A stretch of DNA of 64,000 bases from an uncultured Prochlorococcus sp. (lineage in GTDB: Bacteria; Cyanobacteriota; Cyanobacteriia; PCC-6307; Cyanobiaceae): positions 16,090 to 80,089 of the forward strand of contig CACGIB010000001.1 of the NCBI GenBank assembly GCA_902573045.1. Direction: 5' to 3'. Positions 50,225 through 59,310 of this stretch are shown here, in pieces. The notes beneath the pieces are model-generated. The model saw only the letters and a program-made list of their open reading frames with translations. It was not told where the DNA came from and searched no databases. The first letter of the stretch is position 1, and each line of letters starts with the position of its first letter. The position numbers and the translations under genes are program-made.

Positions 50225-51226
50225 ATGAATTCAATTATTCGTCCTAGAAGATTAAGAAGAACTAAGGCAATTAGAGAAATGGTTCGAGAAAACCATCTAG
50301 AGGCATCGGACTTTATATATCCATTATTTATTCATGAAAAAGATTTTAAAGAGGAAATTTCAGCAATGCCTGGAACTTATAGATGGGATATTAATGGCTT
50401 AATAAAAGAGGTTACTAGGGCATGGGAATTAGGAATAAGATGCGTTGTTCTTTTCCCAAAAATTAACGATACCTTAAAGACTGAAGATGGAGCAGAATGT
50501 TTTAATGAAGATGGTTTAATACCTAAAGCTATTCGAATATTAAAAAAAGAGATCCCAGAAATGGCAATAATGACAGATGTTGCATTGGACCCATACTCTT
50601 GTGATGGTCATGATGGATTAGTTGATGAAACTGGAAAAATATTGAACGACGAAACAATTGAAATTTTAAAAAAACAAGCTTTAACACAAGCAAGAGCTGG
50701 AGCAGATTTTATTGGCCCTAGTGACATGATGGATGGGAGAGTTGGAGCAATCAGAACTGCTCTTGATAGTCAAGGATTTAGTGATGTAGGTATTATTAGT
50801 TACACAGCCAAATATTCATCTGCTTATTATGGACCATTTAGAACTGCATTAGATTCTGCTCCTAGAGAAAATAGTAAAAAAATAATTCCAGACAATAAGT
50901 CTACATATCAAATGGACCCTGCCAATTCAAAAGAGGCTTTAATTGAATCTGCATTGGATCAGTATGAAGGAGCTGATATTTTGATGGTAAAACCAGGAAT
51001 TTCATACTTAGATATTGTTTATAGATTAAGCACTTTTTCAAATAAACCTATAGCTGCATACAACGTTAGTGGGGAGTATTCCATGGTAAAGTCTGCTGCT
51101 ATGAAAAACTGGATTAACGAAAAAGATATTGTATTAGAAACATTGCTTAGTTTTAAAAGAGCAGGCGCAAAATTAATACTAACTTATCATGCTTGTGATG
51201 CATCTCAATGGTTGCAGGATAATTAA
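50225..51226 (+). CDS. hemB: Delta-aminolevulinic acid dehydratase (porphobilinogen synthase)
   Basis: Condenses two aminolevulinate molecules into porphobilinogen for chlorophyll, heme and cobamides. The 333 residues are normal. Schiff-base lysines appear in ISYTAKYSSAYYGPFR and DILMVKPG. The metal-binding segment reads DVALDPYSCDGHDG, the aspartate-type magnesium site of phototrophs rather than the three-cysteine zinc site. The 229-bp upstream gap (49996-50224) shared with the divergent SulP gene shows AT-rich sequence and nothing else I can identify. Confidence 0.97.
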   Translation: MNSIIRPRRLRRTKAIREMVRENHLEASDFIYPLFIHEKDFKEEISAMPGTYRWDINGLIKEVTRAWELGIRCVVLFPKINDTLKTEDGAECFNEDGLIPKAIRILKKEIPEMAIMTDVALDPYSCDGHDGLVDETGKILNDETIEILKKQALTQARAGADFIGPSDMMDGRVGAIRTALDSQGFSDVGIISYTAKYSSAYYGPFRTALDSAPRENSKKIIPDNKSTYQMDPANSKEALIESALDQYEGADILMVKPGISYLDIVYRLSTFSNKPIAAYNVSGEYSMVKSAAMKNWINEKDIVLETLLSFKRAGAKLILTYHACDASQWLQDN

Positions 51227-51288
51227 AAACTCATTATTAACAAAAATTTGGTTTATTCTTAGATAAGTAATAAATTAATTGCTTTGTT

Positions 51289-51675
51289 TTGAAGTTTTCA
51301 CAAGGAGTAAATAGGATTGGTCACATTGCACTTAGAGTAGAGAATCTCGAAAGGGCGAAATCTTTTTATATTAATCTCGGTATGAATTTAGTTTGGGACG
51401 ATAAAGATTGGTCTTATTTAGAAGCTGGTAAAGGAAAAGATGGACTTGCGTTGTTAGGCCCTAGCTACAAAGCTGCGGGACCTCACTTTGCTTTTCATTT
51501 TGAAAATAAAAAAGAAGTGGAGAATATTCAAAATGATTTAAAAAATTCTGGTGTAAAAGTTGGTCCTTTACATGAGCATAGAGATGGAACGGCATCTTTT
51601 TATATGAAGGATACTGAAGGGAACTGGCTTGAGATGCTTTATGTTCCTCCTGAAGGGATTCAATCGAATGTTTGA
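51289..51675 (+). CDS. Glyoxalase/VOC-fold protein
   Basis: A 128-residue vicinal-oxygen-chelate protein with paired beta-alpha-beta modules: RIGHIALRVENLERAKSFYINLGM at the start (partly quoted), PHFAFHF in the middle and TEGNWLEMLYVPP at the end. The His and Glu residues in those segments can form the metal site. The family includes lactoylglutathione lyase and many other enzymes, so the reaction is unknown. The start is TTG at 51289, the only candidate after the in-frame stop at 51271. Confidence 0.82.
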   Translation: MKFSQGVNRIGHIALRVENLERAKSFYINLGMNLVWDDKDWSYLEAGKGKDGLALLGPSYKAAGPHFAFHFENKKEVENIQNDLKNSGVKVGPLHEHRDGTASFYMKDTEGNWLEMLYVPPEGIQSNV

Positions 51676-51689
51676 TTCTTTTTTTTTGT

Positions 51690-54101
51690 ATGCAAGAGAA
51701 AAGTTATTCTAAAAAATCATATTCAGATAACACCTTAGAAGAAGAATCTATAAGCCTTTTAGAGTGGGATTCATTAAAAACTCATTTATCTTCATTCGCT
51801 TCAACGGAAATGGGTAAACGAGCAATTTTAAGTTTTGGTATTCCTTCAGAATACGAAGTATCTAAAAGACTTTTGAATGAAACTGTTGAAATAAATGAGC
51901 TTGAAAATAATTTAGATAAATCAATTAGTTTTTCAGGTGTTTTTGATATTAGTAGAAATATTGAAATTTGTTCCAAGGGAGGTGTAATTTCATCTTCTGA
52001 ATTGTTAGAAATAGCGAAAACAATTGCTGAAGCAAGAAATTTAAAAAAAATCTTATTAGATTTTGAACAGAGGCCTTATATTTCAGCATTTACAAAAAAT
52101 TTAATTGACCATCAGAATATCGAAACGATTTTTAAAAAAGGTATTGAATCGAATGGAAGGATTTCAGATAATGCGAGTAATGAACTATCTATTCTCAGAA
52201 AAGAATTTTTATCTAAGAAACTTGAGAGAAAAATATTAGTTGAGAAATTTATTCAAAAGAATTTAGCTTATTTGCAAGATACTACCATTGGAGATCGATA
52301 TGGGAGGCCTGTTCTAGCAGTGAAAGTTAATTATGTAGATAAATTTAAAGGCATAATTCATGACTCTTCATCTTCAGGAAATACAGTATATTTTGAACCT
52401 GAAAGTGTAGTAACTAAAGGTAATAAGATTGCTTCTTTAGAGGCTAGGATCACAGCAGAAGAATTTAAATTACTTAAGAAATGGTCCCAGGTTGTTAGTG
52501 ATAATTCAGCAAATCTTATTGAAATGACATCCATTTTATTGAGATTAGAAAATGCGCTAACTCGTTCAAGATATTCCAAATGGATTGGAGGTAAAACTCC
52601 TACCTTTGAGAAAAATCCTATTATTTCTTTAATTGGTTTTTCTCATCCGTTATTGATTTGGGAACATAAGAAAAAAGGAGCCCCTCCCCCAGTGGCTGTA
52701 GATTTTTATATAAATAGAAATATTAAGGTTGTAGCTATTACGGGTCCAAATACTGGAGGTAAAACTGCAGCTTTAAAAGGTTTGGGTTTGTCTTTACTTA
52801 TGGCTAGAGCAGGATTGTTGATACCTTCAACTAACAATCCTATTATCCCTTTTTGTCCAAATATATATGTGGATATAGGAGATAATCAATCATTAGAAGA
52901 AAATTTATCTACATTTAGTGGGCATATATCACGCATAAAAGAGATATTAGATTCACTTGATAATAAAGAAGGATTATCAGTTGTTTTATTAGATGAGATT
53001 GGATCTGGTACAGATCCTGTTGAAGGGAGTGCTCTTGCGATGGCTTTATTAAAAGAATTTGCAAATAAATCTGATATCACTTTAGCAACTACACATTATG
53101 GAGATATTAAGGCATTAAAATATAATGACTCCAGATTTGAAAACGTATCAGTTGCCTTTGATGAGGATTCTTTGAAGCCAAAATATATACTTAACTGGGG
53201 TATTCCTGGGAGAAGTAATGCTTTATCAATTTCTAAGAGAATTGGTCTCGACGAAAGCATACTCAATGAAGCTGCAAATTATCTAAAGCCGAAAGAAGTT
53301 GATAATATTAACAGTATTATTAAAGGACTTGAGGAAGAGAGGATTAAACAACAAAATTCTGCAGAAGCAGCTGCAGAACTGATTGCAAGGACTGAAATAT
53401 TACATGATGAACTGAAGAGAAATTACGAATATCAAAAAATAAATGCTGAAAAAATCCAGGAAATTGAAAGGTCTAAATTATCAAAACATATTTTATCCGC
53501 TAAAAAAGAGGTAATAGATTTGATTAAAAAATTAAGAGATAAAAATGTTAATGGAGAGGATACGAGAATTATTGGAAAAAGATTAAAGGAAATTGAGGCG
53601 GAACATTTAACCCAAAAAAAATTTGAAAAGTCAATATCATGGGATCCTCAAGTAGGCGATTATGTAAAAATTAAAAGTCTAAATAGTACGGGAAAAATTG
53701 TAGATCTAGATAAAAAAGGTGGTTTTTACGAAGTTAAATGTGGTTCATTCAGAAGCACATTATCTGTAAATGACTTTGAAGGTATTAATGGAGAAAAGCC
53801 TAATTTTAAAAGGTCAAAAATTGAGATCAAGTCTACAAGGGAAGATTTCTCTTTTTCTAAAATTAGAACGAGTAAAAATACAATTGATGTAAGAGGGCTA
53901 AGAGTGCATGAAGCCGAAATAATTATTGAAGAGAAAATTAGAAAATTTCATGGACCGCTATGGATTGTTCATGGAATTGGAACAGGCAAATTAAAAAAAG
54001 GGCTAAGAAATTGGTTATCAGGTTTAAATTATGTTGATAAGATTGAAGATGCAGCCAACAACGAGGGTGGACCTGGTTGCAGTATTGCGTGGATAAAATA
54101 A
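51690..54101 (+). CDS. mutS2: MutS2 family ATPase/endonuclease
   Basis: A MutS homologue without mismatch-recognition domain I, about 803 residues. The N-terminal half has the MutS core (LLEWDSLKTHL); the ATPase has Walker A GPNTGGKTA near 352, Walker B VVLLDEIGSGTDP, and THYGDIKAL; a coiled region follows; the C-terminal Smr nuclease domain begins near 730 (TIDVRGLRVHEAE, then VHGIGTGKLKKGLR). In other bacteria it suppresses recombination or acts in ribosome rescue. ATG at 51690 is preferred over an upstream TTG at 51672, which would overlap the glyoxalase-fold gene. Confidence 0.93.
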   Translation: MQEKSYSKKSYSDNTLEEESISLLEWDSLKTHLSSFASTEMGKRAILSFGIPSEYEVSKRLLNETVEINELENNLDKSISFSGVFDISRNIEICSKGGVISSSELLEIAKTIAEARNLKKILLDFEQRPYISAFTKNLIDHQNIETIFKKGIESNGRISDNASNELSILRKEFLSKKLERKILVEKFIQKNLAYLQDTTIGDRYGRPVLAVKVNYVDKFKGIIHDSSSSGNTVYFEPESVVTKGNKIASLEARITAEEFKLLKKWSQVVSDNSANLIEMTSILLRLENALTRSRYSKWIGGKTPTFEKNPIISLIGFSHPLLIWEHKKKGAPPPVAVDFYINRNIKVVAITGPNTGGKTAALKGLGLSLLMARAGLLIPSTNNPIIPFCPNIYVDIGDNQSLEENLSTFSGHISRIKEILDSLDNKEGLSVVLLDEIGSGTDPVEGSALAMALLKEFANKSDITLATTHYGDIKALKYNDSRFENVSVAFDEDSLKPKYILNWGIPGRSNALSISKRIGLDESILNEAANYLKPKEVDNINSIIKGLEEERIKQQNSAEAAAELIARTEILHDELKRNYEYQKINAEKIQEIERSKLSKHILSAKKEVIDLIKKLRDKNVNGEDTRIIGKRLKEIEAEHLTQKKFEKSISWDPQVGDYVKIKSLNSTGKIVDLDKKGGFYEVKCGSFRSTLSVNDFEGINGEKPNFKRSKIEIKSTREDFSFSKIRTSKNTIDVRGLRVHEAEIIIEEKIRKFHGPLWIVHGIGTGKLKKGLRNWLSGLNYVDKIEDAANNEGGPGCSIAWIK

Positions 54102-54141
54102 AATTTAAAAAACCTAGAAAACAATTTAATAAGCGTATTAA

Positions 54142-55125
54142 GTGCAATTTATTGATCAAGCAAACATTATTCTTAAAGCTGGAAAAGGTGGTAATGGAAT
54201 AGTTTCATTTAGAAGAGAAAAATTCGTTCCTGCTGGAGGACCTTCAGGTGGAAATGGTGGCAGAGGGGGTTCAGTTATTTTGATGGCTGATAATAATCTT
54301 CAAACATTATTAGATTTCAAATTCAAACGTGAAATCATTGCTGAAGATGGATGCAAAGGAGGCCCTAATAAGAGATCAGGTGCTTCAGGTGAGGATACAA
54401 TCCTTAAAGTTCCCTGCGGTACAGAAATAAGGGATATTAAAACTGGAATTATTTTAGGAGACTTAACTAAAGATAAACAGAGTTTAACTATTGCCATTGG
54501 AGGAAGAGGAGGACATGGTAATGCTTACTATTTAAGTAATCAAAATAGAGCCCCAGAATCATGCACTGAAGGAAAAGATGGTGAGATATGGGAGGTTCAA
54601 TTAGAATTAAAACTTCTTGCAGAGGTTGGGATTATAGGCCTTCCAAATGCTGGGAAAAGTACTTTGATTTCCGTTGTGTCATCTGCCCGTCCAAAAATCG
54701 CAAATTATCCTTTCACAACTCTAATACCTAACCTAGGTGTAGTAAGAAAAATTGATGGGAATGGCTGCCTGTTCGCGGATATTCCTGGATTAATATCAGG
54801 GGCAGCTGATGGAGTAGGTTTGGGGCATGATTTCTTAAGGCACATCCAAAGAACTAAGATACTTGTTCACTTAATTGATGCAATTGCTGAAAATCCTTTA
54901 CGTGATTTTGAGATAATTGAGGAAGAATTAAAAAAATATGGGAAAGGTCTTTTAGATAAAGAGAGGATAATAGTATTGAATAAAATGGAGCTGGTAGATG
55001 ATGATTATTTGAAAATAATTTCAAAAAAGTTAGAAGATTTATCTAAAAAGAAAGTTTTAGTTATTTCTTCATCTTTAAAAAAAGGTTTATCTGCACTGCT
55101 TTCTGAAGTATGGAAAAGGATCTAA
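54142..55125 (+). CDS. obgE: GTPase Obg/CgtA
   Basis: A conserved ribosome-associated GTPase of 327 residues. The glycine-rich OBG domain occupies the first 158 or so ([25 protein letters not shown], partly quoted), followed by the G domain with GLPNAGKST near 165, [17 protein letters not shown] and SSSLKKG. The C-terminal OCT domain of some Obg proteins is absent, as in many cyanobacteria. The start is GTG at 54142, 40 bp after mutS2. Confidence 0.95.
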   Translation: MQFIDQANIILKAGKGGNGIVSFRREKFVPAGGPSGGNGGRGGSVILMADNNLQTLLDFKFKREIIAEDGCKGGPNKRSGASGEDTILKVPCGTEIRDIKTGIILGDLTKDKQSLTIAIGGRGGHGNAYYLSNQNRAPESCTEGKDGEIWEVQLELKLLAEVGIIGLPNAGKSTLISVVSSARPKIANYPFTTLIPNLGVVRKIDGNGCLFADIPGLISGAADGVGLGHDFLRHIQRTKILVHLIDAIAENPLRDFEIIEEELKKYGKGLLDKERIIVLNKMELVDDDYLKIISKKLEDLSKKKVLVISSSLKKGLSALLSEVWKRI

Positions 55126-55211
55126 CTTAAATTAAAAATTGTTTTGTAAAAAAAAACACTTGATTTAATAATGAAAATTAGTCATAAATAAGATACTTCT
55201 TTAAACACAAT

Positions 55212-55394
55212 ATGAATTTTTATACTTGCTTTGATCAACAAGGAAAAATAATAGCTAGATGTCAAACCATACAAGATATTGAGGTTTTGAAGAAAATGGG
55301 AAGACCCATTGTAGAAGTCAAGGAAATGAAAAATGAAGAGTCTGTTGTATGTTCACTTACAGGAAGTCCATCCGACTTTAATAGAGATTACTAA
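55212..55394 (+). CDS. Small conserved-looking hypothetical protein, 60 aa
   Basis: A 60-residue soluble protein beginning MNFYTCFDQQGKIIARC with three cysteines (C6, C17 and C47) and ending in GSPSDFNRDY. It is followed 15 bp later by a strong terminator on the same strand, which supports a real transcription unit. I do not recognise a family name. The spacing of cysteines does not form an obvious metal site. Confidence 0.75.
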   Translation: MNFYTCFDQQGKIIARCQTIQDIEVLKKMGRPIVEVKEMKNEESVVCSLTGSPSDFNRDY

Positions 55395-55408
55395 GGGAAT
55401 TAATATAT

Positions 55409-55437
55409 AAAAAAAAGGGCTTTAGAGCCCTTTTTTA
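55409..55437 (+). terminator. Rho-independent terminator
   Basis: An A-run, then GGGCTTTAGAGCCC (5-bp GC-rich stem with a 4-base loop), then a T-run of six. The stem sits at about 55417-55430. It ends the obgE/60-aa gene transcript and, with its A-run, may also work for CP12 on the opposite strand. Confidence 0.92.
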
Positions 55438-55463
55438 TTGTGCATTATCTATCAAAAGAAAAC

Positions 55464-55682
55464 TTAATCATCATAAACAAGACATTCTGGTTCATCCGGG
55501 TTGGCATCGCAGAATAGTTCCAATGCATTTGGGTCATGTTTATCATCTGGATGATGATCCTTATATTCTTCGAGATCTTTTAGCTCTTCAGTTAAATGTC
55601 TGACCTTTGGAAGATTGCCCTCTGCTTTTGCAGATTCGATTTCCGATTGATCTTTTTGGATGTGTTCGTCAATGGATTTCAT
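55464..55682 (-). CDS. CP12 Calvin-cycle regulator with only the C-terminal cysteine pair
   Basis: A 72-residue intrinsically disordered-type protein with the CP12 C-terminal signature LELFCDANPDEPECLVYDD. CP12 links GAPDH and phosphoribulokinase in darkness through redox-controlled disulfides. The N-terminal half here is acidic and helical but has no cysteine, so only the GAPDH-binding C-terminal pair remains. It is convergent with the 60-aa gene across the terminator. The 127-bp gap up to the GST gene shows no other feature. Confidence 0.92.
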   Translation of the reverse strand: MKSIDEHIQKDQSEIESAKAEGNLPKVRHLTEELKDLEEYKDHHPDDKHDPNALELFCDANPDEPECLVYDD

Positions 55683-55809
55683 TTTAAGCTTTTCGTACTT
55701 TAGTAGACATACATAACATAGTTAATTTCTAATGAAATTGCATTATCTATGAACTAGATAAGTGTTCATTACAACATCATTTTTTTTTCGAAATTGATTT
55801 ATGTATTTT

Positions 55810-56754
55810 TTAGGTCTCTACTTTCATTATTTCCTTTAGCGATGGTAAAACTGGGATTAGTTGATTTGGGTTTAAAGGGAATAAAGCTTTGTAGTAATCT
55901 TTTTTCCATTCATTTTCGAAGCATGTCCTATTTACGCTAGATAATTTAAAGAATTTTAATCTCCATTCAATTATCTTTTCAAAACTTGATAGTTCTTTTT
56001 CAGTACATTTGAAAAGTTTGCTATATATCAATTCCCATCTTATAAGCGTTGGGAAAAGGTAAATATCTGCGTAGGTTAACTCTTCTCCAAATAACCAGTC
56101 CCCTTTATTTTTCTGTAGTAAATTTTCAATTTCATTTATAGCTGCGAAAAGATTTTTACTTGCTTTTTCGTAAGCTGACTGGTTTCTGGCGAAACCACAT
56201 TTATATACGCCATCATTAATGCTGTTATTAATTAAATCTAACAATTTTTGATTACCATATTTAATACTTAATGCCTGATATTTTGATTCACTTTTTATTG
56301 AATTGAGTAGTCTTGTAATCTGTGAACTTTCATTAGACAGAATATTTACTTCACCTTTTACAATGCTAATTAAAAGAGGTAATGTCGCTCTAAAAATAAT
56401 CTTTTTATCAGCTTTTTTGTAGAGGTCTGAAAGTCTCATGCATCCCTTAATCTTTGTATTGAAAATCCATTCCCCATGCTCAACATCTGCCTTTAAAAAA
56501 ATTACTTTAACTTTTTTAGATAAATCTTTTATTTCGTGTATTAGTAAAGTTCTTTGACACCATGGACAAGCATGACCTACTAATAAATAAATTTGTCCAT
56601 TCTCATTATTAATATCGTATTCACTATTAATGGTTATACCTTTAGGCCTTTTATAATTACCATGTAAATCTGATGGCGCGAAGCCATTCATTAATTGGGT
56701 CCAAAACCAAAACCAGAATTTTCTGGAGGCCTTTATGAGGTATTTATTTTGCAT
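55810..56754 (-). CDS. Glutathione S-transferase family protein
   Basis: A 314-residue two-domain protein. The N-terminal thioredoxin-like domain has the redox motif CPWCQR at 63-68 in LLVGHACPWCQRTLL, followed after a long insert by a C-terminal helical GST domain (about 175-290, with WLFGEELTYADIYLFPTLIRW). The layout resembles omega- and xi-class (glutathionyl-hydroquinone reductase-like) enzymes, which use a cysteine. The substrate is unknown. It is divergent from the aspartoacylase gene, 23 bp apart. Confidence 0.85.
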   Translation of the reverse strand: MQNKYLIKASRKFWFWFWTQLMNGFAPSDLHGNYKRPKGITINSEYDINNENGQIYLLVGHACPWCQRTLLIHEIKDLSKKVKVIFLKADVEHGEWIFNTKIKGCMRLSDLYKKADKKIIFRATLPLLISIVKGEVNILSNESSQITRLLNSIKSESKYQALSIKYGNQKLLDLINNSINDGVYKCGFARNQSAYEKASKNLFAAINEIENLLQKNKGDWLFGEELTYADIYLFPTLIRWELIYSKLFKCTEKELSSFEKIIEWRLKFFKLSSVNRTCFENEWKKDYYKALFPLNPNQLIPVLPSLKEIMKVET

Positions 56755-56777
56755 AAAATTTTATTTTTAAAGAAAAA

Positions 56778-57683
56778 ATGACTGTTCAAAGAATACTTAT
56801 CGTTTCAGGCACTCATGGGAATGAAATTAATCCTGTTTGGGCTGTTAAGCAATTTAATAGAAAGGAAAATTCTTTAAATAATGGTATTGAGTATGAGTAC
56901 ATCATAGGTAATCCTGCTGCCTATGAAAAAGGTTGCAGATATATAGATGTAGATTTAAATAGATCTTTTAAAGAAAGTGAGAATTTTGATCAACACAAGA
57001 ATAGCTTTTATGAAACTAATAGAGCCAAGTTTTTAGTAGATGAATTTGGAATTGACGGATCTAAACCCTGTCAAATTGCAATCGATTTGCACACTACTAC
57101 TGCAAATATGGGAACAAGCATTGTTATGTATGGGAGGAGATCCAAAGACTTTTGTTTAGCTGCATTACTGCAGAACAAATTTGGATTGCCTATTTATTTG
57201 CATGAAAAAGATAAAGCCCAAACAGGCTTTCTTGTAGAAGCTTGGCCATGTGGTTTAGTTATTGAAATAGGAGATGTCGCACAAAATTTTTATGATCAAA
57301 ATATTATAAATAGATTTTCTCTAATAATTAGCTCCCTAAGGGAAGAGATAGATAAATTAAAAAATAAATTTATAGAACTTCCAAAGGAATTAGTGGTCCA
57401 CGTTCATAAAGGTAGTATAGATTATCCAAGAGATGAAAACGGAGATATTGATGGCATAATTCATCCTGAGAGAATAAACCAAGATTGGAAAATGATTAAC
57501 AAAGGAGATCCATTATTTCTGGATAGCCAAGGAATAATCCACAAATATGAACGGGACCAATTGATTTGGCCTGTTTTTATTGGAGAAGTTGCTTATAAGG
57601 AAAAAAAAATTGCCATGAGCTACACAAAAAAAGAAGTGATTTGTTCCAAAAAACAATGGGTTCAAGAGTTTGAAAGTTTCTAA
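56778..57683 (+). CDS. Aspartoacylase-family zinc hydrolase
   Basis: A 301-residue AspA/AstE-family protein. Zinc ligands are H13 and E16 in GTHGNEINP, with the third in IDLHTTTANMG; RYIDVDLNRSF and VEIGDVAQ carry further active-site residues. The family deacylates N-acetyl amino acids such as N-acetylaspartate; the cyanobacterial substrate is uncertain. It is the last gene before the 436-bp psbA upstream region. Confidence 0.9.
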   Translation: MTVQRILIVSGTHGNEINPVWAVKQFNRKENSLNNGIEYEYIIGNPAAYEKGCRYIDVDLNRSFKESENFDQHKNSFYETNRAKFLVDEFGIDGSKPCQIAIDLHTTTANMGTSIVMYGRRSKDFCLAALLQNKFGLPIYLHEKDKAQTGFLVEAWPCGLVIEIGDVAQNFYDQNIINRFSLIISSLREEIDKLKNKFIELPKELVVHVHKGSIDYPRDENGDIDGIIHPERINQDWKMINKGDPLFLDSQGIIHKYERDQLIWPVFIGEVAYKEKKIAMSYTKKEVICSKKQWVQEFESF

Positions 57684-57801
57684 ATTAAGAAACCGGAACA
57701 ATAAATCGTTGAAAACCAATAAGGATTTTTTATTTTATAGATAAGTTTATTTAATATTTAATTCTTTTATTTTTTTTTTCTAATTTTTAAACCTTAAAAA
57801 C

Positions 57802-57930
57802 CTAAATTCTTTCACTCCAATAAATGACAGCTCCAAAAGCCTCTAATTGCAGTCTTCTGTGCTTAGCCTCTCTTAAGGAAACCACCTCTCTAGATCTTTT
57901 TCCGTTAAGAAGCCATTCGATTATTACCAA
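57802..57930 (-). CDS. Probable 42-aa small protein in psbA upstream region
   Basis: A minus-strand frame of 42 codons starting TTG at 57930 and ending TAG at 57802. It encodes VIIEWLLNGKRSREVVSLRE, then a basic stretch AKHRRLQLEAFG and a hydrophobic end AVIYWSERI. A GAGG Shine-Dalgarno site lies at 57938-57941 with 7-base spacing. The amino acid pattern and higher GC content look coding, in contrast to the AT-rich surroundings. The function is unknown. A plus-strand frame over the same bases (57824-57946) is less protein-like. Confidence 0.6.
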   Translation of the reverse strand: MVIIEWLLNGKRSREVVSLREAKHRRLQLEAFGAVIYWSERI

Positions 57931-57941
57931 GTTGAATCCTC

Positions 57942-58119
57942 AATAACAAAGAAAATCTTAAGACATGGAAGTTCTTTTCTCTTGTTTTCCAAAAAATAAG
58001 TTTACTTAAAGAAAAAATATTTACACATTTTTAGCGATTTTGGTCTAAAATCTTCGAAGCGGAATTTATTTTCCGTTTTTATTTACACGTCTCACTTTAG
58101 AGACATACTTTACGAACTC
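57942..58119 (+). promoter_or_regulatory. psbA promoter and 5' leader region
   Basis: The remaining gap before psbA. A TAAAAT at 58046-58051 is a good -10 candidate; TTTACA at 58020-58025 lies 20 bases upstream, longer than the ideal spacing, so the -35 assignment is doubtful. About 70 bases then form the mRNA leader. I see no tRNA or strong terminator in it. psbA leaders in cyanobacteria often affect mRNA stability, but no such element is proven here. Confidence 0.5.
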
Positions 58120-59202
58120 ATGACAACTATTCAGCAGCAGCGTTCTTCGCTGTTAAAAGGTTGGCCACAGTTTTGTGAGTGGGTAACATCAACTAACAAC
58201 AGAATTTATGTTGGTTGGTTCGGCGTCTTAATGATTCCATGCCTACTTACAGCAGCGGCTTGCTTCATCGTTGCATTCATCGCAGCGCCACCAGTAGACA
58301 TCGACGGAATTAGAGAGCCAGTTGCTGGTTCATTCCTATATGGAAACAACATCATCTCAGGTGCAGTTGTTCCTTCTTCAAATGCTATTGGTCTACACTT
58401 CTACCCAATTTGGGAAGCAGCTACTGTAGATGAGTGGTTATACAACGGTGGTCCTTACCAGCTTGTAATTTTCCACTTCCTAATTGGTATCTCAGCATAT
58501 ATGGGAAGACAGTGGGAGCTTTCATACCGTCTAGGTATGCGTCCTTGGATCTGTGTTGCATACTCTGCACCAGTTTCAGCAGCTTTCGCAGTATTTCTTG
58601 TATACCCATTCGGTCAAGGTTCATTCTCTGACGGAATGCCTCTAGGTATCTCTGGAACATTCAACTTCATGTTTGTTTTCCAGGCAGAGCACAACATTCT
58701 TATGCACCCATTCCATATGGCTGGTGTTGCTGGTATGTTCGGAGGATCTTTATTCTCAGCTATGCATGGTTCACTTGTAACTTCATCTCTAATCAGAGAA
58801 ACAACTGAGACAGAATCTCAGAACTATGGTTACAAGTTCGGACAAGAAGAAGAAACATATAACATCGTTGCAGCTCATGGCTACTTCGGTCGTTTGATCT
58901 TCCAATATGCAAGTTTCAACAACAGCAGAAGTCTTCACTTCTTCCTAGCTGTATTCCCAGTTGTATGTGTATGGTTAACTTCAATGGGTATCTGCACAAT
59001 GGCATTCAACCTTAACGGTTTCAACTTCAACCAGTCAGTTGTTGATGCAAACGGTAAGATTGTTCCTACATGGGGTGACGTTCTTAACAGAGCAAACCTA
59101 GGTATGGAAGTAATGCACGAGCGTAACGCTCACAACTTCCCACTTGATCTAGCAGCAGCTGAGTCTACAACAGTAGCTCTTTCAGCTCCAGCTATCGGTT
59201 AA
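58120..59202 (+). CDS. psbA: Photosystem II reaction centre protein D1
   Basis: The core D1 subunit with the primary donor, QB site and most manganese-cluster ligands, 360 residues with five membrane helices. Y161 and D170 lie in [15 protein letters not shown], and the chlorophyll ligand histidine lies in [14 protein letters not shown]. The end [22 protein letters not shown] implies cleavage after A344 with a 16-residue extension. Codons are strongly biased to C-ending Phe, Asn, Tyr and Ile forms, unlike the neighbours, which fits very high expression. A terminator follows directly. Confidence 0.99.
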   Translation: MTTIQQQRSSLLKGWPQFCEWVTSTNNRIYVGWFGVLMIPCLLTAAACFIVAFIAAPPVDIDGIREPVAGSFLYGNNIISGAVVPSSNAIGLHFYPIWEAATVDEWLYNGGPYQLVIFHFLIGISAYMGRQWELSYRLGMRPWICVAYSAPVSAAFAVFLVYPFGQGSFSDGMPLGISGTFNFMFVFQAEHNILMHPFHMAGVAGMFGGSLFSAMHGSLVTSSLIRETTETESQNYGYKFGQEEETYNIVAAHGYFGRLIFQYASFNNSRSLHFFLAVFPVVCVWLTSMGICTMAFNLNGFNFNQSVVDANGKIVPTWGDVLNRANLGMEVMHERNAHNFPLDLAAAESTTVALSAPAIG

Positions 59203-59223
59203 GCTTAAAGTTCTTAAATTTAC

Positions 59224-59250
59224 AAGCCCCCTTTTTGGGGGCTTTTTTTT
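59224..59250 (+). terminator. psbA rho-independent terminator
   Basis: AAGCCCCC and GGGGGCTT form an 8-bp stem around a TTTTT loop at 59224-59244, and the stem runs into a long T-tract (eight Ts by 59250). This is a textbook intrinsic terminator just 21 bp after the psbA stop, insulating aroC. Confidence 0.97.
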
Positions 59251-59310
59251 GTTAAATTTTCAATTGGTTTCATATAATGTTTATATATAGATAAAACATT
59301 TTATATTTCT

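Noticed and set aside
51672..51689. TTG at 51672 as the start of mutS2
   Set aside because: It adds six unlikely residues (ILFFC region) and overlaps the glyoxalase-fold gene; ATG at 51690 is in frame and better placed.
57824..57946. Plus-strand 40-aa frame upstream of psbA
   Set aside because: It is Ser/Leu-rich with no Shine-Dalgarno site and lies antisense to the minus-strand frame that has both a ribosome site and a more protein-like sequence.
57684..58119. tRNA or known small RNA gene in the psbA upstream gap
   Set aside because: No cloverleaf, T-loop GTTC pattern or terminator hairpin could be found there.
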